64,000 nt of DNA from Leptasterias polaris (Eukaryota > Echinodermata > Asteroidea > Forcipulatida > Asteriidae): the NCBI GenBank assembly GCA_037783415.1, contig JAZGTN010000119.1:682001-746000 (forward strand), written 5' to 3'. Position 1 is the stretch's first letter. Each line of letters opens with the position of its first letter. A program made the position numbers and the translations under genes. Below the pieces are notes generated by a model. It ran no database searches. It was given only the letters and a program-made list of their open reading frames with translations, and was not told where the DNA came from. Below, piece after piece: positions 11,221-22,069 of this stretch.

Positions 11221-13860
11221 TAATATTACAACTTTGTAAAGATTAAACCATCTCAATGAAATATCGTTATTCTTTGATGGAAAATTAGTTTGTGTAATTA
11301 ATTCAAGAATCAATCAATTATAGACTCATGACTTACGAATATTGACCTTTTCGTCTGTGCGGTCTGGAGTGTCACAAAATATCTGGTTTGCCCAAAATTA
11401 ATATGTCCCCTTTAACAATCTCTTCTAGTGAAGTTTCGCTTGTTCGGGTGCGTGTGGTAATTCCCCCCCCCCCCCCCCCCCACGCCCTTCCTTTCGTGTT
11501 ACAGTTCGTGGTGCACTGTAACGTCATGGGAAATAACGAGGGTATAATATAGGCCTACTCAAAACAAACCGCGCTTCACCAAAATAAACACATCGACATG
11601 TAAATGATTACATAAAATTGAAAATGTCAAATATTGTTAGCTTTTGGCAATGGAGGGCAACCTGAAATATATACAGTGTACAAAGACTGCGAGTGTGAAC
11701 CAGCAACGGATGATGACTGACAGCGGTAAGAGTGACGTCAGTGGTGCCCCTTACTTTTTTTCTTTTTTATGGGGGAGGGGGTGCTTGGGGCAAGCTTGGG
11801 CAAAGATATAATTATGTTTGATGTATGTAACCATTCGTTTGTGTATGAAACTATTCGCACCCCTTTGGATTAGCCTACATGCCTACTAAAGATGGAGCAT
11901 TGAGCTTTTTGAATTCATGAATAAACATTTATTAAACAAAGGAAAACTTTTATTGTGAAGAAAGGCATGTCATGCATTCCAAGAAAGCATGCACTGTTTG
12001 TGAACATCATAATATCACAATTATATCTTATTATTAAGTTTAAATTATTTTAAATCTAAATGTTTTACCCTTTGTAATTCCTCAAAATTCAGTTCTGTGC
12101 AACAAGTTTTTTGTTTATGAGTATGAAATATAAAAAATGAATGCATATTAATAAACAAACCAACTTGACTCAATGACTTGAGGCTGAAGTATCATACAGT
12201 GTATGACATACGGTTAATAAGAACCAAACTATAATTTCACTTGGAGCTCAATAAGAGTCAGTGAATGAAAATACGGCTAAGAACCAACGTTTAAATGAAC
12301 CGAAGGCTGATCAAGTTCAAGTTTGGAATCTGTGCTGCCAGTTGTATTATTTTTTTTTATTGAGATGAAATTAGCTGACTCATATCAGTGAATCTATACG
12401 GTTAAGAATCAAACCATATTTCATCGTAATCTGAAATAGCATAAGAACTAGCACATATAACTTTATTGATGACTGACAAAGTCGAAGGTTGTTTTTATTC
12501 CGTTGAGATCGGCTCGGGGCTGTTTGTTCAGACGGCTAAACAGAGTATTGTACAACGTTTGTACAACTCAAACAATGTTTTGTTTCCATACACGAATGTA
12601 TTTGTATAGCGGCTTTACGACTGAAATGCTATACCGTGAAATGTAAAGAACGATCAACAACTTCTTAGAGAAGTATCGTGACTGTTAGGCAGCACTTATT
12701 TTGCCTTGTATTATAACTATGTCATTTTAGCATTGGGATATTCAGGAATGGATCAAATCAAAAGATTATTGATCCTTCCCCAAAAATTTTTGTAGAATCA
12801 TTAGTCATACGGATTACCTAGCTCACTGTGACCCACTTCCAAATGAAAATAGTTGTTTTAAGATCACTGGTATTTCATCTTCTTCAGCTTGGGGTGTTCA
12901 TGTTTAAAATCCCTTCTGACAGTATTCCTCATTCCAGACGCTTACAGTCATTTTACAAAGCATTGTAGTGAATTCCATCAATCATTTGTCTGTATACGAT
13001 ACTTTCTTATTGAACAACCGAAAATGAAGGTCATGAAAGGTTGTTGTAGGCCTATTCACTGGACAGTGCTCTTAGTACAAGGTCAACATAAGGTTTTTGT
13101 TTCCAATAATAGTAATGGTGACTCAAGGTCCGTAGGACGCTCATGCTGAGTTGTAAACAAACTGTGACGTAATCAGTAATAACGTCTTTTGAACCCACAA
13201 TACCCAAACAGGAGGTCAAATGCAGCAAGAACTCCCTTTAAATCTAAAGCTCTTTGTTTAAGTTTAGCGAGCAATGTGATCTGGCGATTACCTTACCACC
13301 AGTTGCTCCTGTAGTACAGATCGGGTGTTTATAATAAGTCTGCGGGGTCGTTTTCTGGGTGCTGTCATTAGGCGGGAAAGAAGCAAATCTATCTGTTGTA
13401 CATGTGGTGAAACACTCTTTACAAAATATTGGAGGCGATGCATGTTATTTTATTTTATGCTTTGTAAAATGATAGGGTCCTTTTAAAACTGGGGTGAAAA
13501 TTGCAAATGCAAGTCTCTCAACTCGAGTTAAAAAGGGTGTTAAATGTCACAGTGATACGTTATCCTTAAAGTTCAATTTGTCAAAATTCAAAAAACGTTC
13601 GATAACATCACTTTTCAAATAATTATATTGGTCTGTACATTTTTTTATTTTCATTTCTTTCCTGAATTTTGATGATATTTAGTTAATGCTATTTTGTATT
13701 GTGTGCTATTGGTTGAGGACCCCAAAAAACAGTTCAAGTGCGGGAGATCACTTTATATTTTAGACGTCATCATATGGATTTTGCTTTTGGTGTATTTTTG
13801 GTGAATGCTCGTCCTTTTTAAATAGAGAGCCAGCCTCCTTCCCGTGTCTCATATATACAT
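11221..13860. other. intronic AT-rich sequence, with a faint repeat at 12170-12430
   Basis: A poly-C run lies at 11463-11481. Between about 12170 and 12430, three diverged copies of a roughly 120-bp unit can be seen (each with a CATACGGTTAAGAA-CCAAAC-like segment followed by TCA-rich text). No coding exon recognised. Confidence 0.45.
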
Positions 13861-14103
13861 TACAAAATAAATCAACTTATTTGCCAATTTTATTTTCCTG
13901 GGGGCCTTTTTGAACTTGTGGGACTCCTTCAACATGCAACCACTATTATTTTTTGTTAGCATTCATTGCTATATCTTACCTTTACGAGGTCAGTCTATTG
14001 TACTGTATGTTTGCTTGTATCCATTGTACAATATGCCAGGTGTGGTAAAAAATATTAAAGAACTATTACAACTGAAATTGGAAAATCTGGTGTAGGGATC
14101 ATA

Positions 14104-14943
14104 ATGTCCGACATGCCAGCTACTGAGTCTGGTATCAGTCGTTATTTAATTAATTTATATCAGTTAAGTGCGCCTTATTCCAGAATTGAGGCGACGTTTT
14201 ATGCTATTAAGTGGAAACATGATTGTTTGCCAGATGTCAAGAATCCTTGTAATGGTTGTTTCTTACATACAGTTTTGCTGGGCCTGAAGAAACTTTTAGC
14301 TAAGCCAGTAGTTAAGAAGGACCCTATTACTCCTGAGATGCTTAAAGCAATTGTGAACAAATATGGTGGCTCGAATAATTTACTTGACATAAGATTATGT
14401 ACTATGACACTTGTATCTTTCGCAGGTTTTCTCAGGCATGATGAGTTAATTAATATCCGTCGATGTGATGTGAAAGTGTATGTATCTCATGTTAATATTT
14501 TCATCTCTAAGAGCAAAACTGATATTTTCAGACAAGGTGCCTGGGTAATGATTGCAGCTACTAATACACCTACTTGTCCAGTCAATATGTTACGCAGATA
14601 TTTTGAGGCTGCAGAGTTAAACGATGAGACAGATGAGAGTTTTCTGTTTAGACCGCTGCAGTATCTGAAATCCCAAAACAAACATGTTCTCAAGGAAGGT
14701 CAGTTATCATATTCTAGGTGCCTAGAGTTGCTCAAAAGTGCTCTTAGTTCCGTTGGGTTGGATCCCAAATGTTTTGGGCTGCACAGTTTAAGAGCAGGTG
14801 GGGCTTCAGCAGCCGCCAATTTTGGAGTCCCAGACCGTCTTTTTAAGAAGCATGGACGGTGGCGTTCAGAAACGGCCAAAGATTCCTACATTGAAGATTC
14901 GGAGCAAAGTAGATTGGGGGTGTCTATGAATTTGGGTATTTAA
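14104..14943 (+). CDS. tyrosine recombinase of a DIRS/Ngaro- or Crypton-type element
   Basis: The product is 279 residues. Residues 1-85 look like the helical DNA-binding core domain (YLINLYQLSAPYSRIEATFYAIKW). The catalytic domain follows, with every expected residue: Arg111 in GFLRHDEL, Lys138 in SKSKTD, His227 and Arg230 in HSLRAGG, His250 in KHGRWRS and the nucleophile Tyr262 in KDSYIED. Enzymes of this family cut and rejoin DNA through a 3'-phosphotyrosine link and mobilise DIRS-like retroelements and Cryptons. No reverse transcriptase, RNase H or methyltransferase is seen nearby. The frame has a residue-level match just upstream of the ATG (WKSGVGII) but hits a stop, so the true N-terminus may be damaged and the protein slightly short. 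The gene sits inside the SLCO intron, opposite strand. It is followed by the 582-bp array. Confidence 0.88.
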   Translation: MSDMPATESGISRYLINLYQLSAPYSRIEATFYAIKWKHDCLPDVKNPCNGCFLHTVLLGLKKLLAKPVVKKDPITPEMLKAIVNKYGGSNNLLDIRLCTMTLVSFAGFLRHDELINIRRCDVKVYVSHVNIFISKSKTDIFRQGAWVMIAATNTPTCPVNMLRRYFEAAELNDETDESFLFRPLQYLKSQNKHVLKEGQLSYSRCLELLKSALSSVGLDPKCFGLHSLRAGGASAAANFGVPDRLFKKHGRWRSETAKDSYIEDSEQSRLGVSMNLGI

Positions 14944-15174
14944 AAATGGACACAAAGTTTCTACCAAAGTGTGTAGTTTGTTATCAAATTACTATGATGC
15001 ATTTATTTTGGGACATTAATTAATTAGTTAGGCCCTATCATAGTTAACTTAAATTATCGTAAAATCATGTTGTCAAAGATTGATATAAGTCTGAAAGAAA
15101 TAAAGCAACGTGAAGACACAACCAGACTACTATGGACCCGTTCTTTAATCTTCAGCTTAGGAGGGGACAGCGGT

Positions 15175-17067
15175 CCACTCCGGGCTTGGCCTCAAGATCG
15201 GTGCTCCCCAAATACAGGTCTGTATTGTTAACATGTTTTCTCTTACAGGTGTATTCGACAGTAGGTAGGCGCATGAGAAAATGTTTTATTCACGGTCGAG
15301 GAACAAGTTAGGGAATAAATGTATTTTCTCATGAGGAGTCTGCCGGAGTTAAGAATACAATAGAAAGGAATTTGGTGATTGTGATGTGCTTACTCAGGCA
15401 TGTATGGGCTACAGTAGGTGTGTGAAAGACCACTTACTGATTTGACGCACAAGCATACGGACGTGCCAAAAACAAGCCATCTTTACTGCCATCCATCTTA
15501 ATAAATAGTATGTTGTATAGCAATTAAGTTTAGACAAGTTTGTTGCACATGAGCATGGACAAGGTTATATTTAGTGTACAAATTCCAGTTTGTGATAATG
15601 TAGTTTTCATATAAAGATTCTAATAATTATGTTTGACTCTATTCTGCCCTTGTTGCAAGTATCTAGTGAAGTTTTCTCCTGACGGTGCCGTAATGGCACA
15701 TTCAAGTAAACGATTCCATCTACATGGATTCGTTTTCGCTTCCTCCAGCTGTTTTGGCACTCCGGGCTTGGCCTCAAGATCGGTGCTCCCCAAATACAGG
15801 TCTGTATTGTTAACATGTTTTCTCTTACAGGTGTATTCGACAGTAGGTAGGCGCATGAGAAAATGTTTTATTCACGGTCGAGGAACAAGTTAGGGAATAA
15901 ATGTATTTTCTCATGAGGAGTCTGCCGGAGTTAAGAATACAATAGAAAGGAATTTGGTGATTGTGATGTGCTTACTCAGGCATGTATGGGCTACAGTAGG
16001 TGTGTGAAAGACCACTTACTGATTTGACGCACAAGCATACGGACGTGCCAAAAACAAGCCATCTTTACTGCCATCCATCTTAATAAATAGTATGTTGTAT
16101 AGCAATTAAGTTTAGACAAGTTTGTTGCACATGAGCATGGACAAGGTTATATTTAGTGTACAAATTCCTGTTTGTGATAATGTAGTTTTCATATAAAGAT
16201 TCTAATAATTATGTTTGACTCTATTCTGCCCTTGTTGCAAGTATCTAGTGAAGTTTTCTCCTGACGGTGCCGTAATGGCACATTCAAGTAAACGATTCCA
16301 TCTACATGGATTCGTTTTCGCTTCCTCCAGCTGTTTTGGCACTCAGGGCTTGGCCTCAAGATCGGTGCTCCCCAAATACAGGTCTGTATTGTTAACATGT
16401 TTTCTCTTACAGGTGTATTCGACAGTAGGTAGGCGCATGAGAAAATGTTTTATTCACGGTCGAGGAACAAGTTAGGATATAAATGTATTTTCTCATGAGG
16501 AGTCTGCCGGAGTTAAGAATACAATAGAAAGGAATTTGGTGATTGTGATGTGCTTACTCGGGCATGTATGGGCTACAGTAGGTGTGTGAAAGACCACTTA
16601 CTGATTTGACGCACAAGCATACGGACGTGCCAAAAACAAGCCATCTTTACTGCCATCCATCTTAATAAATAGTATGTTGTATAGCAATTAAGTTTAGACA
16701 AGTTTGTTGCACATGAGCATGGACAAGGTTATATTTAGTGTACAAATTCCTGTTTGTGATAATGTAGTTTTCATATAAAGATTCTAATAATTATGTTTGA
16801 CTCTATTCTGCCCTTGTTGCAAGTATCTAGTGAAGTTTTCTCCTGACGGTGCCGTAATGGCACATTCAAGTAAACGATTCCATCTACATGGATTCGTTTT
16901 CGCTTCCTCCAGCTGTTTTGGCACTCCGGGCTTGGCCTCAAGATCGGTGCTCCCCAAATACAGGTCTGTATTGTTAACATGTTTTCTCTTACAGGTGTAT
17001 TCGACAGTAGGTAGGCGCATGAGAAAATGTTTTATTCACGGTCGAGGAACAAGTTAGGGAATAAATG
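15175..17067 (+). repeat. 582-bp tandem repeat, 3.25 near-identical copies
   Basis: CACTCCGGGCTTGGCCTCAA (or its one-base variant) recurs at 15176, 15758, 16340 and 16922, spacing exactly 582 bp. Copies differ by only a few substitutions, such as CTCCGGG versus CTCAGGG at 16342. The array begins 230 bp after the recombinase stop and ends at AAGTTAGGGAATAAATG (17067). Each unit carries open frames of 69-86 codons on both strands. They recur because the unit repeats, so they are not evidence for genes. In Ngaro-type elements the recombinase gene is followed by split direct repeats, so this could be an expanded version of that terminus. Confidence 0.95.
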
Positions 17068-17296
17068 CACTAAAAACGAATCTGACCTTATTTATTAAGT
17101 GTGCTGTGCTTCATTGAGTTTAAAGCGTTGGTTCGTCGATTTCAAGCTGGCTCACTTAACAAAACAACCACTTTTAGCTTAAAGGAACGGTTTCAAATTT
17201 ATGCAAATAATATGCCATATACCTGGAATGTCCTACCCTCTTAAATCCAGAACAAAAAGTTAGGCAATGCTCTATTGACAACAAACGGTATGCAAA

Positions 17297-17557
17297 CTAT
17301 GTTATACCATGGAGGTAGGAATAGAATAGGAGATACAACGAGAGACCACAGCCAATTAAGCCTATTAGCGCCTCCAGCAACCCTGCAGTAAACCAATGGG
17401 GCCACCCGCTGAGCGCTTGCAGTTTACGACCGAGATAAGGCTCTTTGATGCACATCCAGACTCCCAATGCCGCGGTTCGGCCGTCCATGCGAACACAAAT
17501 CATTACTGGAGTACGGAACTCTCCGACGATCACACAGATCTGGAAAAGAAAACGCAT
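17297..17557 (-). other. open frame over the left terminus of the transposon
   Basis: An 86-codon frame starts inside the element and runs through the TIR. A plausible acceptor precedes it (TTTTCTTTTCCAG|ATCTGTG at about 17541). The product (VIVGEFRTPVMICVRMDGRTAALG...) matches nothing I recognise. Because it crosses the terminal inverted repeat it is unlikely to be a normal transposase end. Possibly chance. Confidence 0.2.
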
Positions 17558-18299
17558 GCGCAGTAGTATTTAACAGGGTGTAAGCTATGCGCCTTATTTT
17601 CCGTTCAATGCGTTGTGAAATTGTGAGTTTTTTGGTTTTTTGATCGGCGATTTTGGACCATTCCTTCGCAGGTTTGTACTCAAATCATATTTTTATGAAT
17701 TATGAAGAATGTAAGATTATGGTTGATATTTAGAGGGTTATTTAAAAGGCCCCTGTCGTCCCCTGTGTTCGAAAATAGTTTTATGAAGCAGTGTTTTTCT
17801 CTCATCACGACAAGTGCCTTCCCAATGCGTTGCTACGTGGACCAACAAAAATATTGCCGTAAAAAAAATGTGTTTTCATCCGAATTGATCGGCGTTTTCA
17901 GAATGACCCCATCGAACAGTATGCATTTTTTATGGGAAAGAATGTGGTATCCAACCCCCACTTTTCTCACTTATTATAAACAGTTCCCTCCTAAAAACGC
18001 GAGCTAGTCTAGGCCTAGCACTGCAGGAGACAGGATCAGCACAGGAGATGTACAAAAATCCAGACAGCATAGTTTTATGAAATTCCGTGGAACTAGCCTT
18101 TAAATATTTTGTAAAGACCCCCTTACTCTTAGTATAAAAAAAAAAAATTACAGTCTTTTCCCCACTCAGTATTTTCTCAAGTGAAAACAATTCCTACATT
18201 TATTTACATTTGATTGTTTACCAATGTTTTGCCCTTTTTTAACCCATGACATTTCATTATTATTTCACTCGTTTGTTCAGCTTTCCAAAACTTTGCTGA

Positions 18300-18362
18300 G
18301 CATCTTTTTGATGGATACCGGCGCATTATAAATTTCCATTATTATTATTATTATTATTATTA
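18300..18362 (+). mobile_element. 3' tail of a LINE, ATT repeat
   Basis: TTTTTGATGGATACCGGCGC followed by ATTATAAATTTCC and about eight ATT units is the typical end of CR1/L2-like elements, the same type as at 1962-1976 and 51700-51722. The 5' part cannot be delimited upstream (17,600-18,300 holds no recognisable reverse transcriptase). Confidence 0.55.
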
Positions 18363-18369
18363 CCCAGGT

Positions 18370-18633
18370 GTGAAGTACATCTTAAGCAAAAAGATGAATC
18401 AAGATCCGCTTCTTCAGCAAACAGCGTGCTGCCGGGGGCATAATCCCACAGTAGAGCAGTTTGGTCACAACGTGTATACACTTTATGTAGCCTCCTTTTG
18501 CACGAAAGCATCCAAGAAGGGAAACACCCAAACAGTGGCCCCACAAAAAAACAATTTAGATGACACCCCTCTTCCAAGAAGGAAGTTATATATTGTACAA
18601 TTATTTGATGCATATGAGTGCAATGCAATATAA
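18370..18633 (+). pseudogene. P-element/THAP9-like transposase C-terminal fragment
   Basis: The frame contains KKMNQDPLLQQ, then HNPTVEQFGHNVYTLYVASFC. Many invertebrate transposases of the P-element/THAP9 type share a C-terminal motif of the form QDPLE-x-FFG...RGG-x-NPTV-x-F-x-x-NT-x-LRV. Here the spacing between QDPL and NPTV is shortened and the FFG and RGG parts are corrupted, so this is a decayed copy. No other transposase domain is visible in the same frame. It lies just downstream of the LINE tail, in the opposite orientation to the PHD-finger exons. Confidence 0.45.
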
Positions 18634-19574
18634 TCACAAGGTGAAATCTGGACTGTTCCAAGTGATTATATTATGTGAAAATGTTACGAATGAAAGGCAT
18701 CCAGTTTTTGTTTTAATACTCACACAGAGATCCTTGTCATTTGATGCATTTTAAATCAATTGCATTTAATTTTATTACAGTTTTAAACAATAAATGTTAA
18801 TTAACTCACAAAGAATGAACATCAAACAAAATTGCATCGATTTGAATTGAGCTGAAATGTTCACAGGTTGGTTTTGTTTATCTCATGATTCATTTAAAGT
18901 ACGGAAGCATTTAAAGACACTTTAGCAAATAAGAAACTTAACATTAAGATGTATTAGCACCATTGTATTTTTTCAAATCTAAATATATTTTAATATACGG
19001 ATTGACAACATTATCAAACAGCTTTTTGGAAACATTCCTTGTTGTTTTACCCCATGTTACACCAATAATTATGAACTCTGTTCTGGGATAGTATTTTCTC
19101 TTTCAGAGTTCTTTTGATGTCGCACCAGGGAACTTGTCCAAATTATCTTTAGTGAGGAAAAATCTACTTATATTTTCCATTGTCCTAAAAAATAGATAAA
19201 CATCATCCTTAATGTTGAAAAGGCTACCTCTATATTGGATTGCAATTCATTCGTATGTATATATTCTAAAAATGATTTTTTTAGTGTTACTACTACAGGC
19301 TTGCCAGGTTCCAAGAATTTTACAAAAGATGGATGCAGTTTCATTTTGTTGAGTTTTGAATTGGTTGTAAAGGGAAAAGGGAACATATCCTGCAACATAC
19401 CTCAGAACCTGTTCTTCTTCCTTTGTGATTTGTACATTTCAGTTTTATTTTGTTGCGAGTCAGTAGAGTTTCTGTCTTTAACTAATAAACTTAACACAGT
19501 TTGTCATAAATACTGATATATGTTATTAATACATGATGCCCATCAGTGTCAATGAAAGTCTGCAGAAATTTCTT

Positions 19575-19885
19575 TCATGTACCAATGCTTTCCAACTTGA
19601 ACTGATGGAAAGCTCTCCACAACATCTCTGCTGCCTCTGCCTTAAAAAAATTTTCATCACCAGATATTATAATGAGCCACAAGGCACTGACGGTCAACTC
19701 AATAAAATCCAAGAATTGTGAAAAGTTTACAATTAAGAGAGTCGTCACAAGTCCAATTATGTTCAGTTCAGTTGGAAAACAACCAGAATACTTTGTTTTT
19801 TGGTCATTATGTCCAGCAGTCTTGAAATATTGAACAGCATTCTTCTTTGCATCTGCTGCAGTGAAAATTGCTGCTGGTCGCTTAA
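19575..19885 (-). pseudogene. possible exon of the transposon's minus-strand gene
   Basis: A frame with an acceptor TTCCTTCTATTTCAG|TTAAGCG at 19885 encodes VKRPAAIFTAADAKKNAVQYF, continuing ATKYSGCFPTELN-like text to about 19575. An exon ending at 20341 (CCGAAAG|GTATGT) joins it in phase to give RRKPK|VKRPAAIF. I recognise no family. The clean splice pair and composition suggest a former coding exon of the 4.1-kb element rather than chance. Confidence 0.35.
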
Positions 19886-20340
19886 CTGAAATAGAAGGAA
19901 AACAATCACAGTAATTATGTAAAATTGGTGCACACATATATTTGTTCCATTATTATGAATTATGAAATAACTTGAAGTTTTTGTGATACTTCATTTTGTA
20001 TATTAATTTTGTACATTGTATATTTTTTGTCAGAAATTATGGTTTCTACACCTAAAGTTTGGTTTCATGTGAAATATTGCATTAGACCAATTGGAATGTA
20101 AAACAAATAATACTCATACTGATGTAATGTTTGTGTCTAACATTAAATGTTGAACATTTCACCTCTTGGCTACACATTTATTAGAAGTAATGAATTATTT
20201 GCAAAAATAATAAATTGTCCATGCTCTTATAGTAGACCATAACTTTTGATCGCACACATTTTTTTTTCTTGCATGGGTTCTCAATGATGCGGGAATGGTG
20301 CACTGATGCAGTGAGCTTGTTAAAACAATCGTGTACATAC

Positions 20341-20435
20341 CTTTCGGTTTGCGTCTTGCTGTCCCCTTGCCTGGGATGATGAATATTTTTCCCTTTAACC
20401 CTTTGAATTGGATGACTGTTCTGATTCTTAAGCCA
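20341..20435 (-). pseudogene. possible upstream exon (FIIPGKGTARRKPK)
   Basis: Read on the minus strand after a candidate acceptor GTGTTTCAG|TGGC (about 20435), the frame gives GLRIRTVIQF, GKIFIIPGKGTARRKPK and ends at a good donor AAAG|GTATGT. It joins the exon at 19885 in phase. It overlaps, in another frame, the 3' part of the PHD gene's last exon, so only one of the two uses can be the main product, or they represent alternative splicing. Confidence 0.3.
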
Positions 20436-21225
20436 CTGAAACACTATGCTTAGTCTTCTTGCATGGTTGGGATAAGCTTGACCACGAGGGGATGTCAGAC
20501 AGGTCTACATCTTCTGTTTAAAAAGAAAAATGTTGCGAGATTCTTTAAACATTTCTCAGCAATTGTACTATAATAAATACAGCCAAGAAGGCCTATCATC
20601 TTTAGTATTAAAGATTTCCGAATGAGGCCCACGTACACCACTTTTCATGACAAATATTACAATTTATTTGAGCAAGTGAAATTGTATTTTAAGACAACAC
20701 AATTTTTTTACAACCTACTTTATTTATTAATGCATTTCAAAACCCCATTTTAAGACAAGCTTAGAAACGAAAAATGATCCAAGACTTCTCATTTAATTTA
20801 GATAGAGAATTTTCAAAACTTCCAGAGTTCTTCTGGAAAAAACTGAAATAAAATCGATTTCCTTTATACACATTTATTTTATTAGGCCAATGCCAAATAG
20901 GGCCACGTTTTTGTCTGATTCCCATAAACCACCAAAAAAGCATATCCTACCTTTTGGACGGCAGAGTTCGCAAAACCACTGCGGTATTGAATCTGACCTG
21001 ACGCCCCCGGACGGGTAAGAAACCACTCAATTTTGCACCCTTTGTCGACGCAGGCAATCATTTCTGTCGTTGCCGGCAAACCACAGACACAATACCGCGT
21101 TGTGCCATTATCATCTGACCCAAAACTTCCGTCAGAAAAGCCTGCCAGATCTTCTTCATTCTCCGAAAAATCGCTGAAGTTGGACTCTTTTAGAAGTCGT
21201 CCTTGTTGCTGTGTACGCCGCCATT
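20428..21225 (-). pseudogene. broken PHD-finger gene inside the transposon
   Basis: The 5' exon (left end 20951, donor AAAAG|GTAGG) encodes an acidic stretch (SDFSENEEDLAGFSDG) and the first half of a PHD zinc finger: YCVCG, EMIACVDKGC and KIEWF. After KIEWF the reading frame is lost; the second half, IPQWFCELCRPK, continues in a different frame. A last exon (20513-20428, acceptor TTTAAACAG|AAGATG) joins that second frame in phase and ends SVSVA-stop. A small indel at about 21020 therefore breaks the finger, and the expected middle His and Cys are also gone. No ATG is in frame at the 5' end. PHD fingers read histone H3 tails; several transposon families carry them. Decayed, not functional. 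Confidence 0.65.
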
Positions 21226-21840
21226 TTGATGCTCATCAACGTAGTGGAGGTACTGCGCACGCGCAAGTGAAACCACAATGCATTGCGGCTTCTTGCAGAC
21301 GATCGCTAATGTAATTAGCGGCTCAGTGGGTGTTGTTTATTTTAGCCAATTGAGCATTAAGATAAACGACCGCGGCATGGGAGTTTAATCCACTGATCGG
21401 CTGGTCGTTGTATCTCCTTCTATTCCTACCTCCATGGTTATACATGGTTTAAATCACCATAAGATAAAACTTTCCAGGCACATTAGTGTTGTATAGAGAC
21501 ATTGGCCAGTGTTAAACCATGAATGTATTAACAGGGGTTAAACACTGTTACTGGTGTTGAAATAAAAAGAAATGTACGGATAAAAAGAGGTGATCAAATG
21601 CTCTAATATGTAAATGATCCAATTCTAATCAAATGTACGTCATTGTGGTGTATTTAGAGACACTGGCTATAGTGTTAAGCCATGCATGTATTGAACTTTT
21701 CTGCTCTAAAGGGTTGAACGCTGCGACTGGTGATCAAAGGCAGTCTATACTTTTGGTAGTTGTCAAAGACCAGAATCCTCACTTGGTGTATCCCATGTAC
21801 TTCAAAAAACAAACCTATGACCATTTTGAATCAATGGATC

Positions 21841-22069
21841 ATAGATAGTTCCCAGTAGACGCCATCTTTACGGGCAAATCGCATTTTGGCTCGCAGGCGC
21901 GTCAAGCGCTCAAATTATTAACGCAGCCGCGTCATTCACTAACCAATCATGCAATGAGTTTGGTGAAATGTGCGCGTGCTGCACGCCGTTCTCACGCGTA
22001 ACGCATGACTGTGTGTTCCAAATTGCCCGTAAAGATGGCCGATTTACGTCATACTGCAACCTATCTATT
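21841..22069 (-). mobile_element. MITE family B, copy 2 (inverted)
   Basis: Inverse of the copy at 1028-1255, with the same termini, the TTTACGGGCAA inner repeats and the CGCAGCCGCGTCATTCACTA core. Differences are scattered single bases and a small change around GCGTAACGCATG. Non-coding. Confidence 0.82.

Larger units (their letters stand above)
17307..21437 (+). mobile_element. 4.1-kb DNA transposon with TIRs and 5-bp TSD
   Basis: The left end reads CCATGGAGGTAGGAATAGAA and the right end gives the same on the opposite strand; the two inverted repeats continue for over 40 bp (GGAGATACAACGA shared, one 4-bp indel). Both ends are followed directly by TTATA (17302-17306 and 21438-21442), a 5-bp target duplication. 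Inside are a broken PHD-finger gene on the minus strand, a transposase-like fragment on the plus strand and a LINE tail. The element is therefore a composite that has taken later insertions. I cannot assign a superfamily from the TIRs. Confidence 0.8.

Noticed and set aside
15607..17057. Repeated 69-86 codon frames
   Set aside because: Identical frames in each 582-bp unit reflect the repeat; no domain recognised.
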